Assembly: GCF_000196875.2 (NCBI RefSeq)
Contig: NC_014532.2
Span: forward strand, 3,348,001-3,412,000
DNA length: 64,000 nucleotides
Direction: 5' to 3'
From: Halomonas elongata DSM 2581
GTDB lineage: Bacteria; Pseudomonadota; Gammaproteobacteria; Pseudomonadales; Halomonadaceae
In this document: in pieces, positions 37,617 to 47,624 of the stretch
Layout of the letters: the number at the start of each line of letters is the position of its first letter
How positions within the stretch are numbered: position 1 is the first letter of the stretch
The notes under the pieces: model-generated
Database searches by the model: none
What the model was told of the DNA's origin: nothing
Seen by the model: only the letters and a program-made list of their open reading frames with translations
Translations under genes and position numbers: made by a program

Positions 37617-39263
37617 TCACGCCCCCCGAACAGGGGCGGTGTCCCGCCGAGGCAGCAGCAAGGTGAAACGCGCCCCGCCCAGTGCCGGGCTGGTATCCAC
37701 CATCACGCTGCCGCCGTGCCAGACCATGACCCTGTGCACGATGGACAAGCCCAGCCCATAGCCGCCCGAGCGACGGTCGCGGCTGTCGTCGAGCCGGGCG
37801 AAGGGCTTGAATATCTCGTGACGCGACCGCTCCGGAACCCCGGGGCCATCGTCCTCGACATCGAAGCGTACCAGGCCAGGCTCGCCTTCCACGCTCACCC
37901 GCACCCGGGAGACGGCATGGCGACAGGCGTTGGTCACCAGGTTCTGCAGGGCTCGCTGCAGATAACGAGGCTCGGCAGTGCACTCCACCTCGGGACCGGC
38001 CACCAGGACGATGTCGAGATGCCCATGCAGATCGCTCACGGATGCGATGACCCGCTCGCTCAGTACACGCCCCTCCATCGACTCGGTCTCGAGCCCGCCG
38101 CCATTGGCCGCGTTGGTGTCGAGTCGCGCATAGGTGAGAATCTCGTCGATCAGGGCGTCGAGTTCGGCGATATCGCCATCCACGCCGCGCAGTTGATGTC
38201 GCACCGCTGGGTCGTCGGTCATATCCTCGACCATCTGCACCGCGAAGCGAATCCTTGCCACCGGTGTGCGCAGCTCGTGGGACACCGCCCGGGTCATGTC
38301 CTGCTGGGCCCGCAGCAACGACTGCACCTGCGCGGCCATGCCATTGAAGGCCATCCCCAGGCGACCGAGGAAGTCGCCGCTTTGCACCTTGACGCGGGTA
38401 TCCAGACGCCCGCCGGCGATGCGCGTGGCGGCCTGTTCGAGACGCGTCATGCGCGATTCCACGCCACGCACGATCAGATAGACGACCACCGACAGGATGC
38501 CGAAGACCATCACCACCACCAGTGACAACACCGGGACCGGCGGCGGTTGATAGGGCTGCAGTGGTCCGACGGTCAACCACTCGGCCTCGGGCACAGCACC
38601 GGATACCAGCCCATGTGAAAACGGCCAATACAGCGACAGGGCCCCTTCCGCGGGGTGCGAGCGTGACACGACGTCGCTCCCCGACACCGTGCCGCTCGTC
38701 TCTTCCGGCGGCCCGTCACCAAGCGCCAATGGCACCGCCGGATTGCTCAGCCGCTCCAGCCACCTTTGCCGGGCCGACGGGGAGAGTGTCTGCAGCCACT
38801 CTCCCGACACGCGCACCAGCTCCCGCAACTGGGCCTCGCTCACGTCGCCCAGCTCGGCCCGCAACAGCCAGTCCTCGCCGGGTAGCCGCCGGTGCAACTC
38901 CCAGTTTCCATCCAGGGTACGCCCCACCAGGGTATGCCCCTCGGACAGGCGCAGGCGCTCGAAATAGCCCATCGGGTAGTCGCGACTCTCGTGCAGGGTC
39001 AGGTCGGCGGCAAGCCGGTCGCCACGACTCTCCAGCCAGTCGGCCCGGCGCGCCTCCGGCATCGCCACCAGGCGTTGCGCGAACAGCGTCATCGGAACCT
39101 CGGCCAACCGTTCGTGGTACTGCTCGCGGCGCACCTTGTCGACCAGCGAAATGGCCGACAGGGAGAGTCCGAGTGCCAGTGCCAGGGCGATGGCCAGCAG
39201 CACATAGACGCGCAGGAAGGTACTGTCGACCAGGGTGCGTGGCAGTAATCGCAACAGTGGCAT
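37617..39263 (-). CDS. RstB-like sensor histidine kinase
   Basis: 548 residues. Two membrane helices (residues about 17-40 and about 245-265: LSLVVVMVFGILSVVVYLIV) flank a periplasmic sensor of about 200 residues. A HAMP segment (RLEQAATRIAGGRLDTRV) follows. The H box is AVSHELRTPVARIRFAVQ; N box NLVTNACRHA; G boxes DDGPGVPE and GYGLGLSIV. Overlaps the upstream regulator gene by one base. The pair resembles RstBA. The signal is unknown. Confidence 0.9.
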   Translation of the reverse strand: MPLLRLLPRTLVDSTFLRVYVLLAIALALALGLSLSAISLVDKVRREQYHERLAEVPMTLFAQRLVAMPEARRADWLESRGDRLAADLTLHESRDYPMGYFERLRLSEGHTLVGRTLDGNWELHRRLPGEDWLLRAELGDVSEAQLRELVRVSGEWLQTLSPSARQRWLERLSNPAVPLALGDGPPEETSGTVSGSDVVSRSHPAEGALSLYWPFSHGLVSGAVPEAEWLTVGPLQPYQPPPVPVLSLVVVMVFGILSVVVYLIVRGVESRMTRLEQAATRIAGGRLDTRVKVQSGDFLGRLGMAFNGMAAQVQSLLRAQQDMTRAVSHELRTPVARIRFAVQMVEDMTDDPAVRHQLRGVDGDIAELDALIDEILTYARLDTNAANGGGLETESMEGRVLSERVIASVSDLHGHLDIVLVAGPEVECTAEPRYLQRALQNLVTNACRHAVSRVRVSVEGEPGLVRFDVEDDGPGVPERSRHEIFKPFARLDDSRDRRSGGYGLGLSIVHRVMVWHGGSVMVDTSPALGGARFTLLLPRRDTAPVRGA

Positions 39264-39982
39264 CAGGCGTCTCGAACGAATAGGTACCCCTTGCTGCGCA
39301 CCGTCTTGATACGATGCGGATGATGCGGGTCATCGCCGATCTTGGGCCGGATCCGCGATACCCGGACATCGATGGAGCGGTCCTGGCCGTCATACTTGAT
39401 GCCGCGCAATTGCGCGAAAATCTCTTCCCGCGTCAGAACGCGCCCGGCGTGACTGGCGAGCAGCCAGAGCAGATCGAATTCGGCACTGGTCAAGTCGATG
39501 CGTTCACCTCCCAGCCAGGCCTCACGGGTGCCGCTGTCGATTTCAAGATCGCGAAAGAACAGGCGATCCTCGCCATTCCCATTGCCCGATGTCTCGCTCT
39601 TTCGGCGCAGCAGGGCTCGCATGCGCGCCAGCAGCACTCGGGGCTGCACCGGCTTGGCCACATAGTCGTCCGCCCCCATTTCGAGTCCCAGCACCTGATC
39701 CATGTCATCGGTACGGGCCGTAAGCATCAGGATCGGGCCGGGATAGTCGGCTCGTACCCGGCGGCAGATCGACAGGCCGTCCTCGCCCGAAAGCATGAGA
39801 TCCAAGATCACCAGATCCGGCTGCAGGTCGAGGATGCATTGCGCACCTCGGGCACCGTCGGCTTCCAGTGTCACACGAAAGCCATTGGCGACCAGATAGT
39901 CTCGGGTCAGTTCGGCCAACCGCTCATCGTCCTCGATGATCAGCACATGTTCCATGCCAGGGGAATCCACACTAGCTTCCAT
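39263..39982 (-). CDS. OmpR-family response regulator (RstA-like)
   Basis: 239 residues. Receiver domain with IIEDDERLAELTRDYL, phosphoacceptor Asp61 (VILDLMLSGEDG), Thr in LTARTDDM and Lys in YVAKPVQP. The winged-helix output domain ends LRGIKYDGQDRSIDVRVSRI and GDDPHHPHRIKTVRSKGYLF, very close to RstA. Upstream gene of the kinase, TGATG overlap. Start at 39982 with GAGG a little far; an in-frame ATG at 39955 has no site. Confidence 0.93.
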   Translation of the reverse strand: MEASVDSPGMEHVLIIEDDERLAELTRDYLVANGFRVTLEADGARGAQCILDLQPDLVILDLMLSGEDGLSICRRVRADYPGPILMLTARTDDMDQVLGLEMGADDYVAKPVQPRVLLARMRALLRRKSETSGNGNGEDRLFFRDLEIDSGTREAWLGGERIDLTSAEFDLLWLLASHAGRVLTREEIFAQLRGIKYDGQDRSIDVRVSRIRPKIGDDPHHPHRIKTVRSKGYLFVRDA

Positions 39983-40260
39983 TCTAAGTCGTTACCTCGA
40001 CAGGCAGTGGTCGGTCAACGGAGCGTCGTCGGCTGTACGACATCCTGAACAAGCGCCTCCGTCCAAGGGATCCGGTCGTCATCGGCACCGGGCAGTCCGA
40101 TCCCGTTCGTCGGCCGGGAAAGGAGGCTCAAGGTGAAAGGATACTCGACATACGCATCTTTCGCTCATCCGGACACACATTGAAACCTCATGAGCGGCTC
40201 AACCATGCGGGCTCGTCGAGCCCTCGAAAAATGCCCCCCGAAAGGCCACAGGCCGTCCAC
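39983..40260. other. Intergenic region upstream of nrdA control elements
   Basis: The upstream 280 bp of the 443-bp gap between the response regulator and nrdA. No credible ORF, RNA or repeat seen. The regulatory part begins at 40264. Confidence 0.5.
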
Positions 40261-40263
40261 AGT

Positions 40264-40335
40264 TTATCCACTTGATGGGCCGAAGAAAGCACACTATCTT
40301 GTGTGCCAGTTCCGCTGGCACACAAGATAGTGTGC
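40264..40335 (+). promoter_or_regulatory. nrdAB control region: DnaA box, promoter, perfect 21-bp inverted repeat
   Basis: A DnaA-box-like TTATCCACT (40264-40272, one mismatch to TTATCCACA) is followed by a -35 TTGATG (40272-40277), a 17-base spacer and a -10 TATCTT (40295-40300). A perfect inverted repeat has arms 40289-40309 and 40315-40335 and a five-base loop TTCCG. Each arm contains the near-palindrome ACACTATCTTGTGT, which resembles an NrdR box but is two bases shorter than the 16-bp consensus I remember. The left arm covers the -10, as expected for repression. Confidence 0.6.
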
Positions 40336-40425
40336 CTTAGCAATTTTTGAAAAACCTGTCAACAACCGCTCAACGGCGGCTTTCATCATCCACTTTCGAC
40401 TCCTAAGGTAGGGAACCCCGGCGCC

Positions 40426-43332
40426 ATGGATACCCCCGTTACTCAGGACCATCCGTCCGTCTCCGTTACCGCCCCGCAGACGCTGCGTGTCATCAAACGC
40501 ACCGGCGACGTGGTGCCCTTCGACAGCGGCAAGATTGCCGTAGCCCTGAGCAAGGCCTTCATCGCCGTGGAGGGCGACAACGCCGCGACGTCCTCGCGTG
40601 TCCGCGACTTCGTCCAGCGCGCCTCGGAGAACATCGAGCAGGCCTTCCTGCGCCGCATGCCCGACGGTGGCACCCTGCACATCGAGGACATCCAGGACCA
40701 GGTCGAGCTGGCACTGATGCGCGCCGGCGAGCAAAAGGTGGCACGCGCCTATGTGCTCTATCGTGAGGAGCACGCCCGGGCACGGGCCGAATCCGGCGCC
40801 GATATCACCAAGCCTCACCCCACGCTGAACGTCACCGCCCCCGACGGCAGTACCCGCCCGCTGGATCTCGGCCGGGTCGAGACCCTGGTATTCGACGCCT
40901 GCGAGAACCTGGCCAACGTCGAACCGGGCAAGATCGTCGAGGACTCCCTGAAGAACCTCTACGACGGCGTGACCGTGGACGGCGTCTCCCAGGCGCTGAT
41001 GATGACCGCGCGCACCCTGGTCGAGAAGGATCCCAACTACACCTACGTCACCGCCCGCCTGCTGCAGGACAACCTGCGCCGCGAGGCACTGTCGTTTCTG
41101 GGTATCGCCGAGGAAGCCACCTACCAGGAGATGGCCGACTACTACAAGCCGGCCTTCCAGGCCTACATCGCCAAGGGCATCGAGTTCGAACAGCTCGACC
41201 CGCGACTGGCGGAATTCGACCTCGAACGTCTGGGCGATGCCCTCGATCATACCCGTGACGCCCAGTTCACCTACCTGGGTCTGCAGACGCTCTACGACCG
41301 CTACTTCATCCACCGCGACGAAGTGCGCTACGAGCTGCCCCAGGTGATGTTCATGCGCGTCGCCATGGGCCTGGCACTCAACGAGGACGACCGCGAGGCG
41401 CGTGCCATCGAGTTCTACGAGCTGCTCTCCAGCTTCGACTACATGGCCTCCACGCCGACGCTGTTCAACTCGGGCACCGTGCGCAGCCAGCTCTCCAGCT
41501 GCTACCTGACCACAGTGCCGGACGACCTGGACAACATCTACAGCGCCATCCGCGACAACGCCCTGCTCTCCAAGTGGGCCGGCGGTCTCGGCAATGACTG
41601 GACCCCGGTGCGCGCGCTGGGCTCCTACATCAAGGGCACCAACGGCAAGTCCCAGGGCGTGGTGCCCTTCCTCAAGGTGGTCAACGACACCGCAGTGGCC
41701 GTCAACCAGGGCGGCAAGCGCAAGGGCGCGGTCTGCGCCTACCTCGAGACCTGGCACCTCGATATCGAGGAGTTCCTCGAGCTGCGCAAGAACACCGGCG
41801 ACGACCGCCGCCGCACCCACGACATGAACACCGCCAACTGGGTGCCGGACCTGTTCATGAAGCGGGTCTTCGACGATGGCGAATGGACGCTGTTCTCGCC
41901 GGCCACCTGCCCGGACCTGCACGACCTCTACGGCGCGGCCTTCGAGAAGCGCTACCAGGAATACGAAGAGATGACCCGCAACGGTCAGCTCAAGCTCTTC
42001 AAGCGCGTCCGTGCCAAGGACCTGTGGCGTCGGATGCTGTCGATGCTGTTCGAGACCGGTCATCCCTGGATCACCTTCAAGGATCCGTGCAACCTGCGCA
42101 GCCCCCAGCAGCACGCCGGTGTGGTTCACAGTTCCAACCTGTGCACCGAGATCACGCTGAACACCAGCCCCGACGAGATCGCGGTCTGCAACCTGGGCTC
42201 CATCAACCTCGCCCAGCACGTGACGGACGGCCAGTTCGACGGCGACAAGCTGAAAAAGACCGTGAAGACCGCGGTGCGCATGCTCGATAACGTCATCGAC
42301 ATCAACTACTACGCGGTGCCCCAGGCAGAGCGTTCCAACTTCAAGCACCGCCCGGTGGGGCTCGGCATCATGGGCTTCCAGGACGCGCTCTACGCCCAGG
42401 ACATCGCCTACGCCTCCGACGAGGCCGTGGCCTTCGCCGACACCTCCATGGAACTGGTCAGCTATCACGCCATCGAGGCCTCCAGCGACCTGGCCGCCGA
42501 GCGTGGACACTATGAAAGCTACGAAGGCTCGCTGTGGAGCCAGGGCATCCTGCCCATCGACTCCATCGAGAAGCTGAAGCAGGAGCGCGGCGAGAAGTAC
42601 ATCGAGGTCGACACCTCCACCACCCAGGACTGGGACCGCATCCGCGAGAAGATCGCCGTTCAGGGCATGCGCAACTCCAACGTCATGGCCATCGCCCCGA
42701 CCGCGACCATCTCCAACATCTGCGGTGTTTCGCAGTCCATCGAACCGACCTATCAGAACCTGTTCGTCAAGTCGAACCTGTCGGGCGAGTTCACCGTGGT
42801 CAACGCCTACATGGTCAACGACCTCAAGGAACGCGGCCTGTGGGACGAGGTCATGATCAACGACCTCAAGTACTACGACGGCAGCGTTCAGGCCATCGAC
42901 CGCGTGCCCGAGGACCTCAAGGCCAAGTACGCCACCGCCTTCGAGACGGAGCCCAAGTGGCTGGTGGAGGCCGCCGCACGTCGCCAGAAGTGGATCGACC
43001 AGGCCCAGTCGCTGAACCTCTACATTCAGGGCGTCTCCGGCAAGAAGCTCGACGTGACCTATCGCATGGCCTGGTTCCGCGGTCTCAAGACCACCTACTA
43101 CCTGCGCGCCCTGGGCGCCACCTCGGTGGAGAAGTCGACGGTCGACCGCGGCAACCTCAATGCCGTGAGCAACGCCTCGCCTTCCACTGCTCCGGCGCCG
43201 GCCCCCGAGGCCACGCCCCAGGCGCAGGAGCCACGCGGCGTCGACGATTTCCTGAAGGGCAAGAGCGGCAGCGGTTCCCGGGCGCCCTCGGCGGGCGAGA
43301 TCGACGAGCTGGGCTGCGAGGCCTGTCAGTAA
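40426..43332 (+). CDS. nrdA: Class Ia ribonucleoside-diphosphate reductase, alpha subunit
   Basis: 968 residues. Makes dNDPs with NrdB. Two N-terminal ATP-cone allosteric domains appear to be present: LRVIKRTGDVVPFDSGKIAV (from about residue 17) and LNVTAPDGSTRPLDLGRVET (from about 128), as in Pseudomonas NrdA. Catalytic motifs: FNSGTVRSQLSSCYL (reducible Cys), SSNLCTEITLNT (radical Cys) and CNLGSINL (second Cys). The C-terminal redox tail is ELGCEACQ (CxxC). nrdB follows after 124 bp. See the control region upstream. Confidence 0.97.
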   Translation: MDTPVTQDHPSVSVTAPQTLRVIKRTGDVVPFDSGKIAVALSKAFIAVEGDNAATSSRVRDFVQRASENIEQAFLRRMPDGGTLHIEDIQDQVELALMRAGEQKVARAYVLYREEHARARAESGADITKPHPTLNVTAPDGSTRPLDLGRVETLVFDACENLANVEPGKIVEDSLKNLYDGVTVDGVSQALMMTARTLVEKDPNYTYVTARLLQDNLRREALSFLGIAEEATYQEMADYYKPAFQAYIAKGIEFEQLDPRLAEFDLERLGDALDHTRDAQFTYLGLQTLYDRYFIHRDEVRYELPQVMFMRVAMGLALNEDDREARAIEFYELLSSFDYMASTPTLFNSGTVRSQLSSCYLTTVPDDLDNIYSAIRDNALLSKWAGGLGNDWTPVRALGSYIKGTNGKSQGVVPFLKVVNDTAVAVNQGGKRKGAVCAYLETWHLDIEEFLELRKNTGDDRRRTHDMNTANWVPDLFMKRVFDDGEWTLFSPATCPDLHDLYGAAFEKRYQEYEEMTRNGQLKLFKRVRAKDLWRRMLSMLFETGHPWITFKDPCNLRSPQQHAGVVHSSNLCTEITLNTSPDEIAVCNLGSINLAQHVTDGQFDGDKLKKTVKTAVRMLDNVIDINYYAVPQAERSNFKHRPVGLGIMGFQDALYAQDIAYASDEAVAFADTSMELVSYHAIEASSDLAAERGHYESYEGSLWSQGILPIDSIEKLKQERGEKYIEVDTSTTQDWDRIREKIAVQGMRNSNVMAIAPTATISNICGVSQSIEPTYQNLFVKSNLSGEFTVVNAYMVNDLKERGLWDEVMINDLKYYDGSVQAIDRVPEDLKAKYATAFETEPKWLVEAAARRQKWIDQAQSLNLYIQGVSGKKLDVTYRMAWFRGLKTTYYLRALGATSVEKSTVDRGNLNAVSNASPSTAPAPAPEATPQAQEPRGVDDFLKGKSGSGSRAPSAGEIDELGCEACQ

Positions 43333-43335
43333 CGA

Positions 43336-43439
43336 CCAAGAAGGAAGAGGGAAGACGGCGCTACGCGCCGATGAGCAATGAAGGGAGCAGCCTCCTTCTT
43401 CAGCCCGCAGGGCGCTTCCCTCTTATCTCTTCCACCTCC
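43336..43439. repeat. Purine-rich palindromic repeat between nrdA and nrdB
   Basis: Left arm AAGAAGGAAGAGGGAAG (43339-43355), perfect inner hairpin CGGCGC-TAC-GCGCCG (43356-43370), right arm GCGCTTCCCTCTTATCTCTT (43412-43431). It has the same architecture and CGCTRCGCG core as 2046-2165. Being inside the nrdAB transcript, it will fold in the mRNA between the two cistrons. Confidence 0.55.
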
Positions 43440-43456
43440 GAGGAACGAGGAAGAAC

Positions 43457-44704
<1,248 letters not shown>

Positions 44705-44811
44705 CCGGCATATCGACGGGAGGTAGCAACATGGTGGCAACCTCGCATCTCACCGCACGGCCTCGACAGATCGCGCGTACCCACCGGTCGCTCGCTCCCT
44801 TTCCGATGATG

Positions 44812-44846
44812 ACGCCCCACCCGGCCCCGCCGGGCGGGGCGTTTTT
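44812..44846 (+). terminator. Rho-independent terminator of nrdAB
   Basis: Strong GC stem CGCCCCACCCGG/CCGGGCGGGGCG followed by TTTTT, about 110 bases after the nrdB stop. Confidence 0.9.
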
Positions 44847-44932
44847 CATGGCTCCCGGCGGACTCGCTGCCACCGGCACCCACGCCGTCCGGGCAAGGCC
44901 CTGGCACAGGTGTATCAATGGAGGGCAATCCG

Positions 44933-45247
44933 ATGCATGTATCCCAAGCTAACGGTACCCAACGCGACTCCCATGACTGGCAGTCGGCCCTGGATCGCGC
45001 CCTGGCCGCACATGGCGGCGAAGACGCCTTCGCTCACTACCCGCATGTGGCCTACGCCTTTCCCTCGTCATCGCCGAATCCCTACACCCGCGAGTACCCC
45101 TTGCTCGACTATCGAGGGCTCAAGGAATGGGCAACCCACCGCGGCTGGCGCGTCCGCCCCGCTCCCGAACGCGCCCCCGAAGGCGAAGAGTACAGCCCGC
45201 CGGTGCGCTTCACGCGCCTCGAGGCCGAGACCCGGCGCTACCACTGA
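44933..45247 (+). CDS. Hypothetical protein (104 aa)
   Basis: Starts MHVSQANGTQRDSHDWQSAL with GGAGG upstream; an ATG 15 bases earlier is overlapped by this site. Soluble, no signal peptide or membrane segment. Proline-, tyrosine- and arginine-rich middle (HYPHVAYAFPSSSPNPYTREYPLLDYRGLKEW). I do not recognise the family. It follows the nrdAB terminator, so has its own transcript. Typical codon use supports it as a real gene. Confidence 0.6.
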   Translation: MHVSQANGTQRDSHDWQSALDRALAAHGGEDAFAHYPHVAYAFPSSSPNPYTREYPLLDYRGLKEWATHRGWRVRPAPERAPEGEEYSPPVRFTRLEAETRRYH

Positions 45248-45454
45248 TCACCCCGCCACCGTCCCCGCTCATGGGGATGGTGGCCTCCTCCCTCATCGAA
45301 CACGATGCTGGGGCCACCTGGGAATCCCTGGCCCCACGTTTCGTGTAGTCGTTTCCTCACCCGAGCAGTATCGATTCATCTCGATTTGTCGCGAGTGCTT
45401 TCCAGTGAGATCATTTGCGCCCTATCATTCTTCGCCGTCTATTGAGGTTGCCTC

Positions 45455-47512
45455 ATGCCCCTCCGCGCCGCGCCTTCTCTCCTCGTCGCCGGTACCCTGA
45501 GCGTTTCCGGGATGGCCCAGGCCGAGCCCGTCACGCTGGATACTCTCGAGGTCACCGCCCCACGCCTGGACCGCGAGCTCTACGACACGCCCGCTGCCGT
45601 CTCGGTGGTGGATCGCGAGAAGATCGCCCAGGGCCAGCAGCGCGAGCGTCTCGATGAATCGCTGGCGACCGTGCCCGGCGTCTATCTCCAGAATCGCCAT
45701 AACTTCGTCCAGGGCGAGCGGGTCTCGATCCGCGGCTTCGGCGCCCGCACGCCCTGGGGGGTGCGGGGCATCAGGGTGCGGGTCGACGGCATCCCCTACA
45801 CCCTGCCCGACGGCCAGGCCCAGCTCGACGCCATCGACCTCGACAGCGCCCAGCGCATTGAAGTCATGCGCGGTCCGGCGGCGGTGCAGTACGGCAATGC
45901 CGCCGGCGGGGCGATCGACGTGACCACCGCCGACGGCGAGAGCGACCCCGGTACTCGCCTGCGCGTCGAGGGCGGCAGCAACGGCTATCGCAAGCTGAAC
46001 GTCAGCAACGGCGGCGTCGAGGGCCCCTGGTCGCACCACATCGACGTCTCGGCGCTGGGCATGGACGGCTATCGTGACCACAGCAGCGTCGAAAAGTACC
46101 TGCTCAACGCCAAGCTGAAGCGCGAACTGGACGCCGACCGCTCTCTCACCGCCATCCTCAACCTGCTCGACAACCCCCGCTCGGAAGATCCCGGCGGATT
46201 GACCGCCGAAGCCGTGTCCGAGGACCGGCAAGGCACGATCGACAGCAACTTCTACTCGCCGACCCGCATCGACGCCGGGCAGTCGGTCGACCAGCAGGTG
46301 CTCGGTCTCGAATACGAGGACCGTGCCGCCGGTCCGGGTGAGCTGACGCTGCGCGGCTTCTACCTGAAGCGCGATTTCGAGCAGCAGCTCGCCTATGCCG
46401 GCGACAGCTTCGTCGCCTATGACCGCGACTACTACGGCGCCAATGCCGAATACCGCCAGTCGCTGTCACTCGGCGAACTGCCGATGCGCTACGTGGCCGG
46501 GGTCGAGGTGGCCCGCCAGGAAGACGATCGTTACCGCGACGACGTCACCATCGATGGCGACCACCAGGGCCGCGTCGCCGACGAGACCCAGACCGCCACC
46601 TCGCTCGGCGCCTTCGCCCAGGGCGACCTCGACCTGACCGACCAGTGGAGCCTCTCGCTCGGCACCCGCTTCGATCACATCGATTTCGATATCGACGACA
46701 ACTACCTCTCCGATGGCGACGACAGCGGCGATCGTACCTTCAACCAGTGGAGCGGCAGCGCCGGCTTGAACTATCGCTACCGCCCCAATCACCAGGTCTA
46801 TCTCTCGGTGGGCACCGCCTACGAGACACCAACCTTCACCGAGTTCGCCAACCCGGCCGGCGTCGGCGGCTTCAATCCCGACATCGAACCGCAGAAGGCC
46901 TGGAATCGCGAGCTCGGCCTGCGCGGCAACTTCGTCGACAGCGGCCTGGACTACGATGTCGCCCTGTTCTCGACCCGGGTGCGCGACTCGCTGATCGCTT
47001 ACAAGAACAGCGACGGCCGCGACTTCTATCGTAACGCCGGACGCAGCCGCCAGGACGGCCTGGAAGTGTCCCTCGGCTGGGACTTCGCCGAGAACTGGCG
47101 ACTCGACAGCGCCCTGACCCTGGCGCGCTACGAGTTCCAGGACTATGTGGACGACGACGGCAACGATCACGCCAACAACCGCATCCCGGGCCTTCCCGAG
47201 CGCACCTGGGTCAACCAGTTGACCTGGCAGGGCGTCGGCGAGCGCTTCGCTACCCTGGAGACCCGCTACGTCGGCTCGATGTATGCCGATGACGCCAACA
47301 GCGTGAAAGTCGACGACTACTGGCTGGCCAACCTGCGCGCTGGCGACGGCTGGCGGCTGAGCAACGACACCCTGCTCAAGGCCTACGTCGGCGTGCAGAA
47401 CCTGTTCGACCGCGAGCACTTCGACAACATCGTCATCAACGACCAACGCGGGCGCTACTTCTCCACGGCGCCGGACCGCAGTGTCTATGCGGGAGTCGAA
47501 CTGGCCTTCTGA
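45455..47512 (+). CDS. TonB-dependent outer membrane receptor
   Basis: 685 residues. Signal peptide MPLRAAPSLLVAGTLSVSGM (cleavage after AQA), TonB box-like VTLDTLEVTAPR, then the plug domain (YDTPAAVSVVDREKI, VPGVYLQNRHNFVQGERVSIRGFG, RIEVMRGPAAVQYGNAAGGAID) and a beta-barrel ending in GVELAF with the typical C-terminal Phe. The plug resembles FecA-type ferric siderophore receptors. The ligand is unknown. I found no convincing Fur box in the 207-bp upstream region. GAGG precedes the ATG. No TonB, ExbBD or ABC genes nearby. Confidence 0.9.
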   Translation: MPLRAAPSLLVAGTLSVSGMAQAEPVTLDTLEVTAPRLDRELYDTPAAVSVVDREKIAQGQQRERLDESLATVPGVYLQNRHNFVQGERVSIRGFGARTPWGVRGIRVRVDGIPYTLPDGQAQLDAIDLDSAQRIEVMRGPAAVQYGNAAGGAIDVTTADGESDPGTRLRVEGGSNGYRKLNVSNGGVEGPWSHHIDVSALGMDGYRDHSSVEKYLLNAKLKRELDADRSLTAILNLLDNPRSEDPGGLTAEAVSEDRQGTIDSNFYSPTRIDAGQSVDQQVLGLEYEDRAAGPGELTLRGFYLKRDFEQQLAYAGDSFVAYDRDYYGANAEYRQSLSLGELPMRYVAGVEVARQEDDRYRDDVTIDGDHQGRVADETQTATSLGAFAQGDLDLTDQWSLSLGTRFDHIDFDIDDNYLSDGDDSGDRTFNQWSGSAGLNYRYRPNHQVYLSVGTAYETPTFTEFANPAGVGGFNPDIEPQKAWNRELGLRGNFVDSGLDYDVALFSTRVRDSLIAYKNSDGRDFYRNAGRSRQDGLEVSLGWDFAENWRLDSALTLARYEFQDYVDDDGNDHANNRIPGLPERTWVNQLTWQGVGERFATLETRYVGSMYADDANSVKVDDYWLANLRAGDGWRLSNDTLLKAYVGVQNLFDREHFDNIVINDQRGRYFSTAPDRSVYAGVELAF

Positions 47513-47624
47513 CAGCTCGATTCTGCGCGCTTCGCTGGGTGAGATTGCAAAGCCAGCAGCGGAGTGCGCCGCCCCACCCGGTGTCCTTTACTCGGCACAT
47601 GGCCCACAATGAAAGGACACCGGG

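Noticed and set aside
40294..42510. Long antisense open frame (738 codons) opposite nrdA
   Set aside because: High GC content leaves the opposite strand open. The sense protein is unmistakable NrdA and the antisense product is low-complexity Val/Gly/His-rich.
44731..44952. ORF of 73 codons after nrdB with a GGGAGG site
   Set aside because: It runs straight through the strong nrdAB terminator and its composition is not protein-like. The ribosome binding site alone is not enough.
45248..45454. Fur box upstream of the TonB-dependent receptor
   Set aside because: No stretch matches the GATAATGATAATCATTATC consensus beyond chance, so iron control is not claimed.
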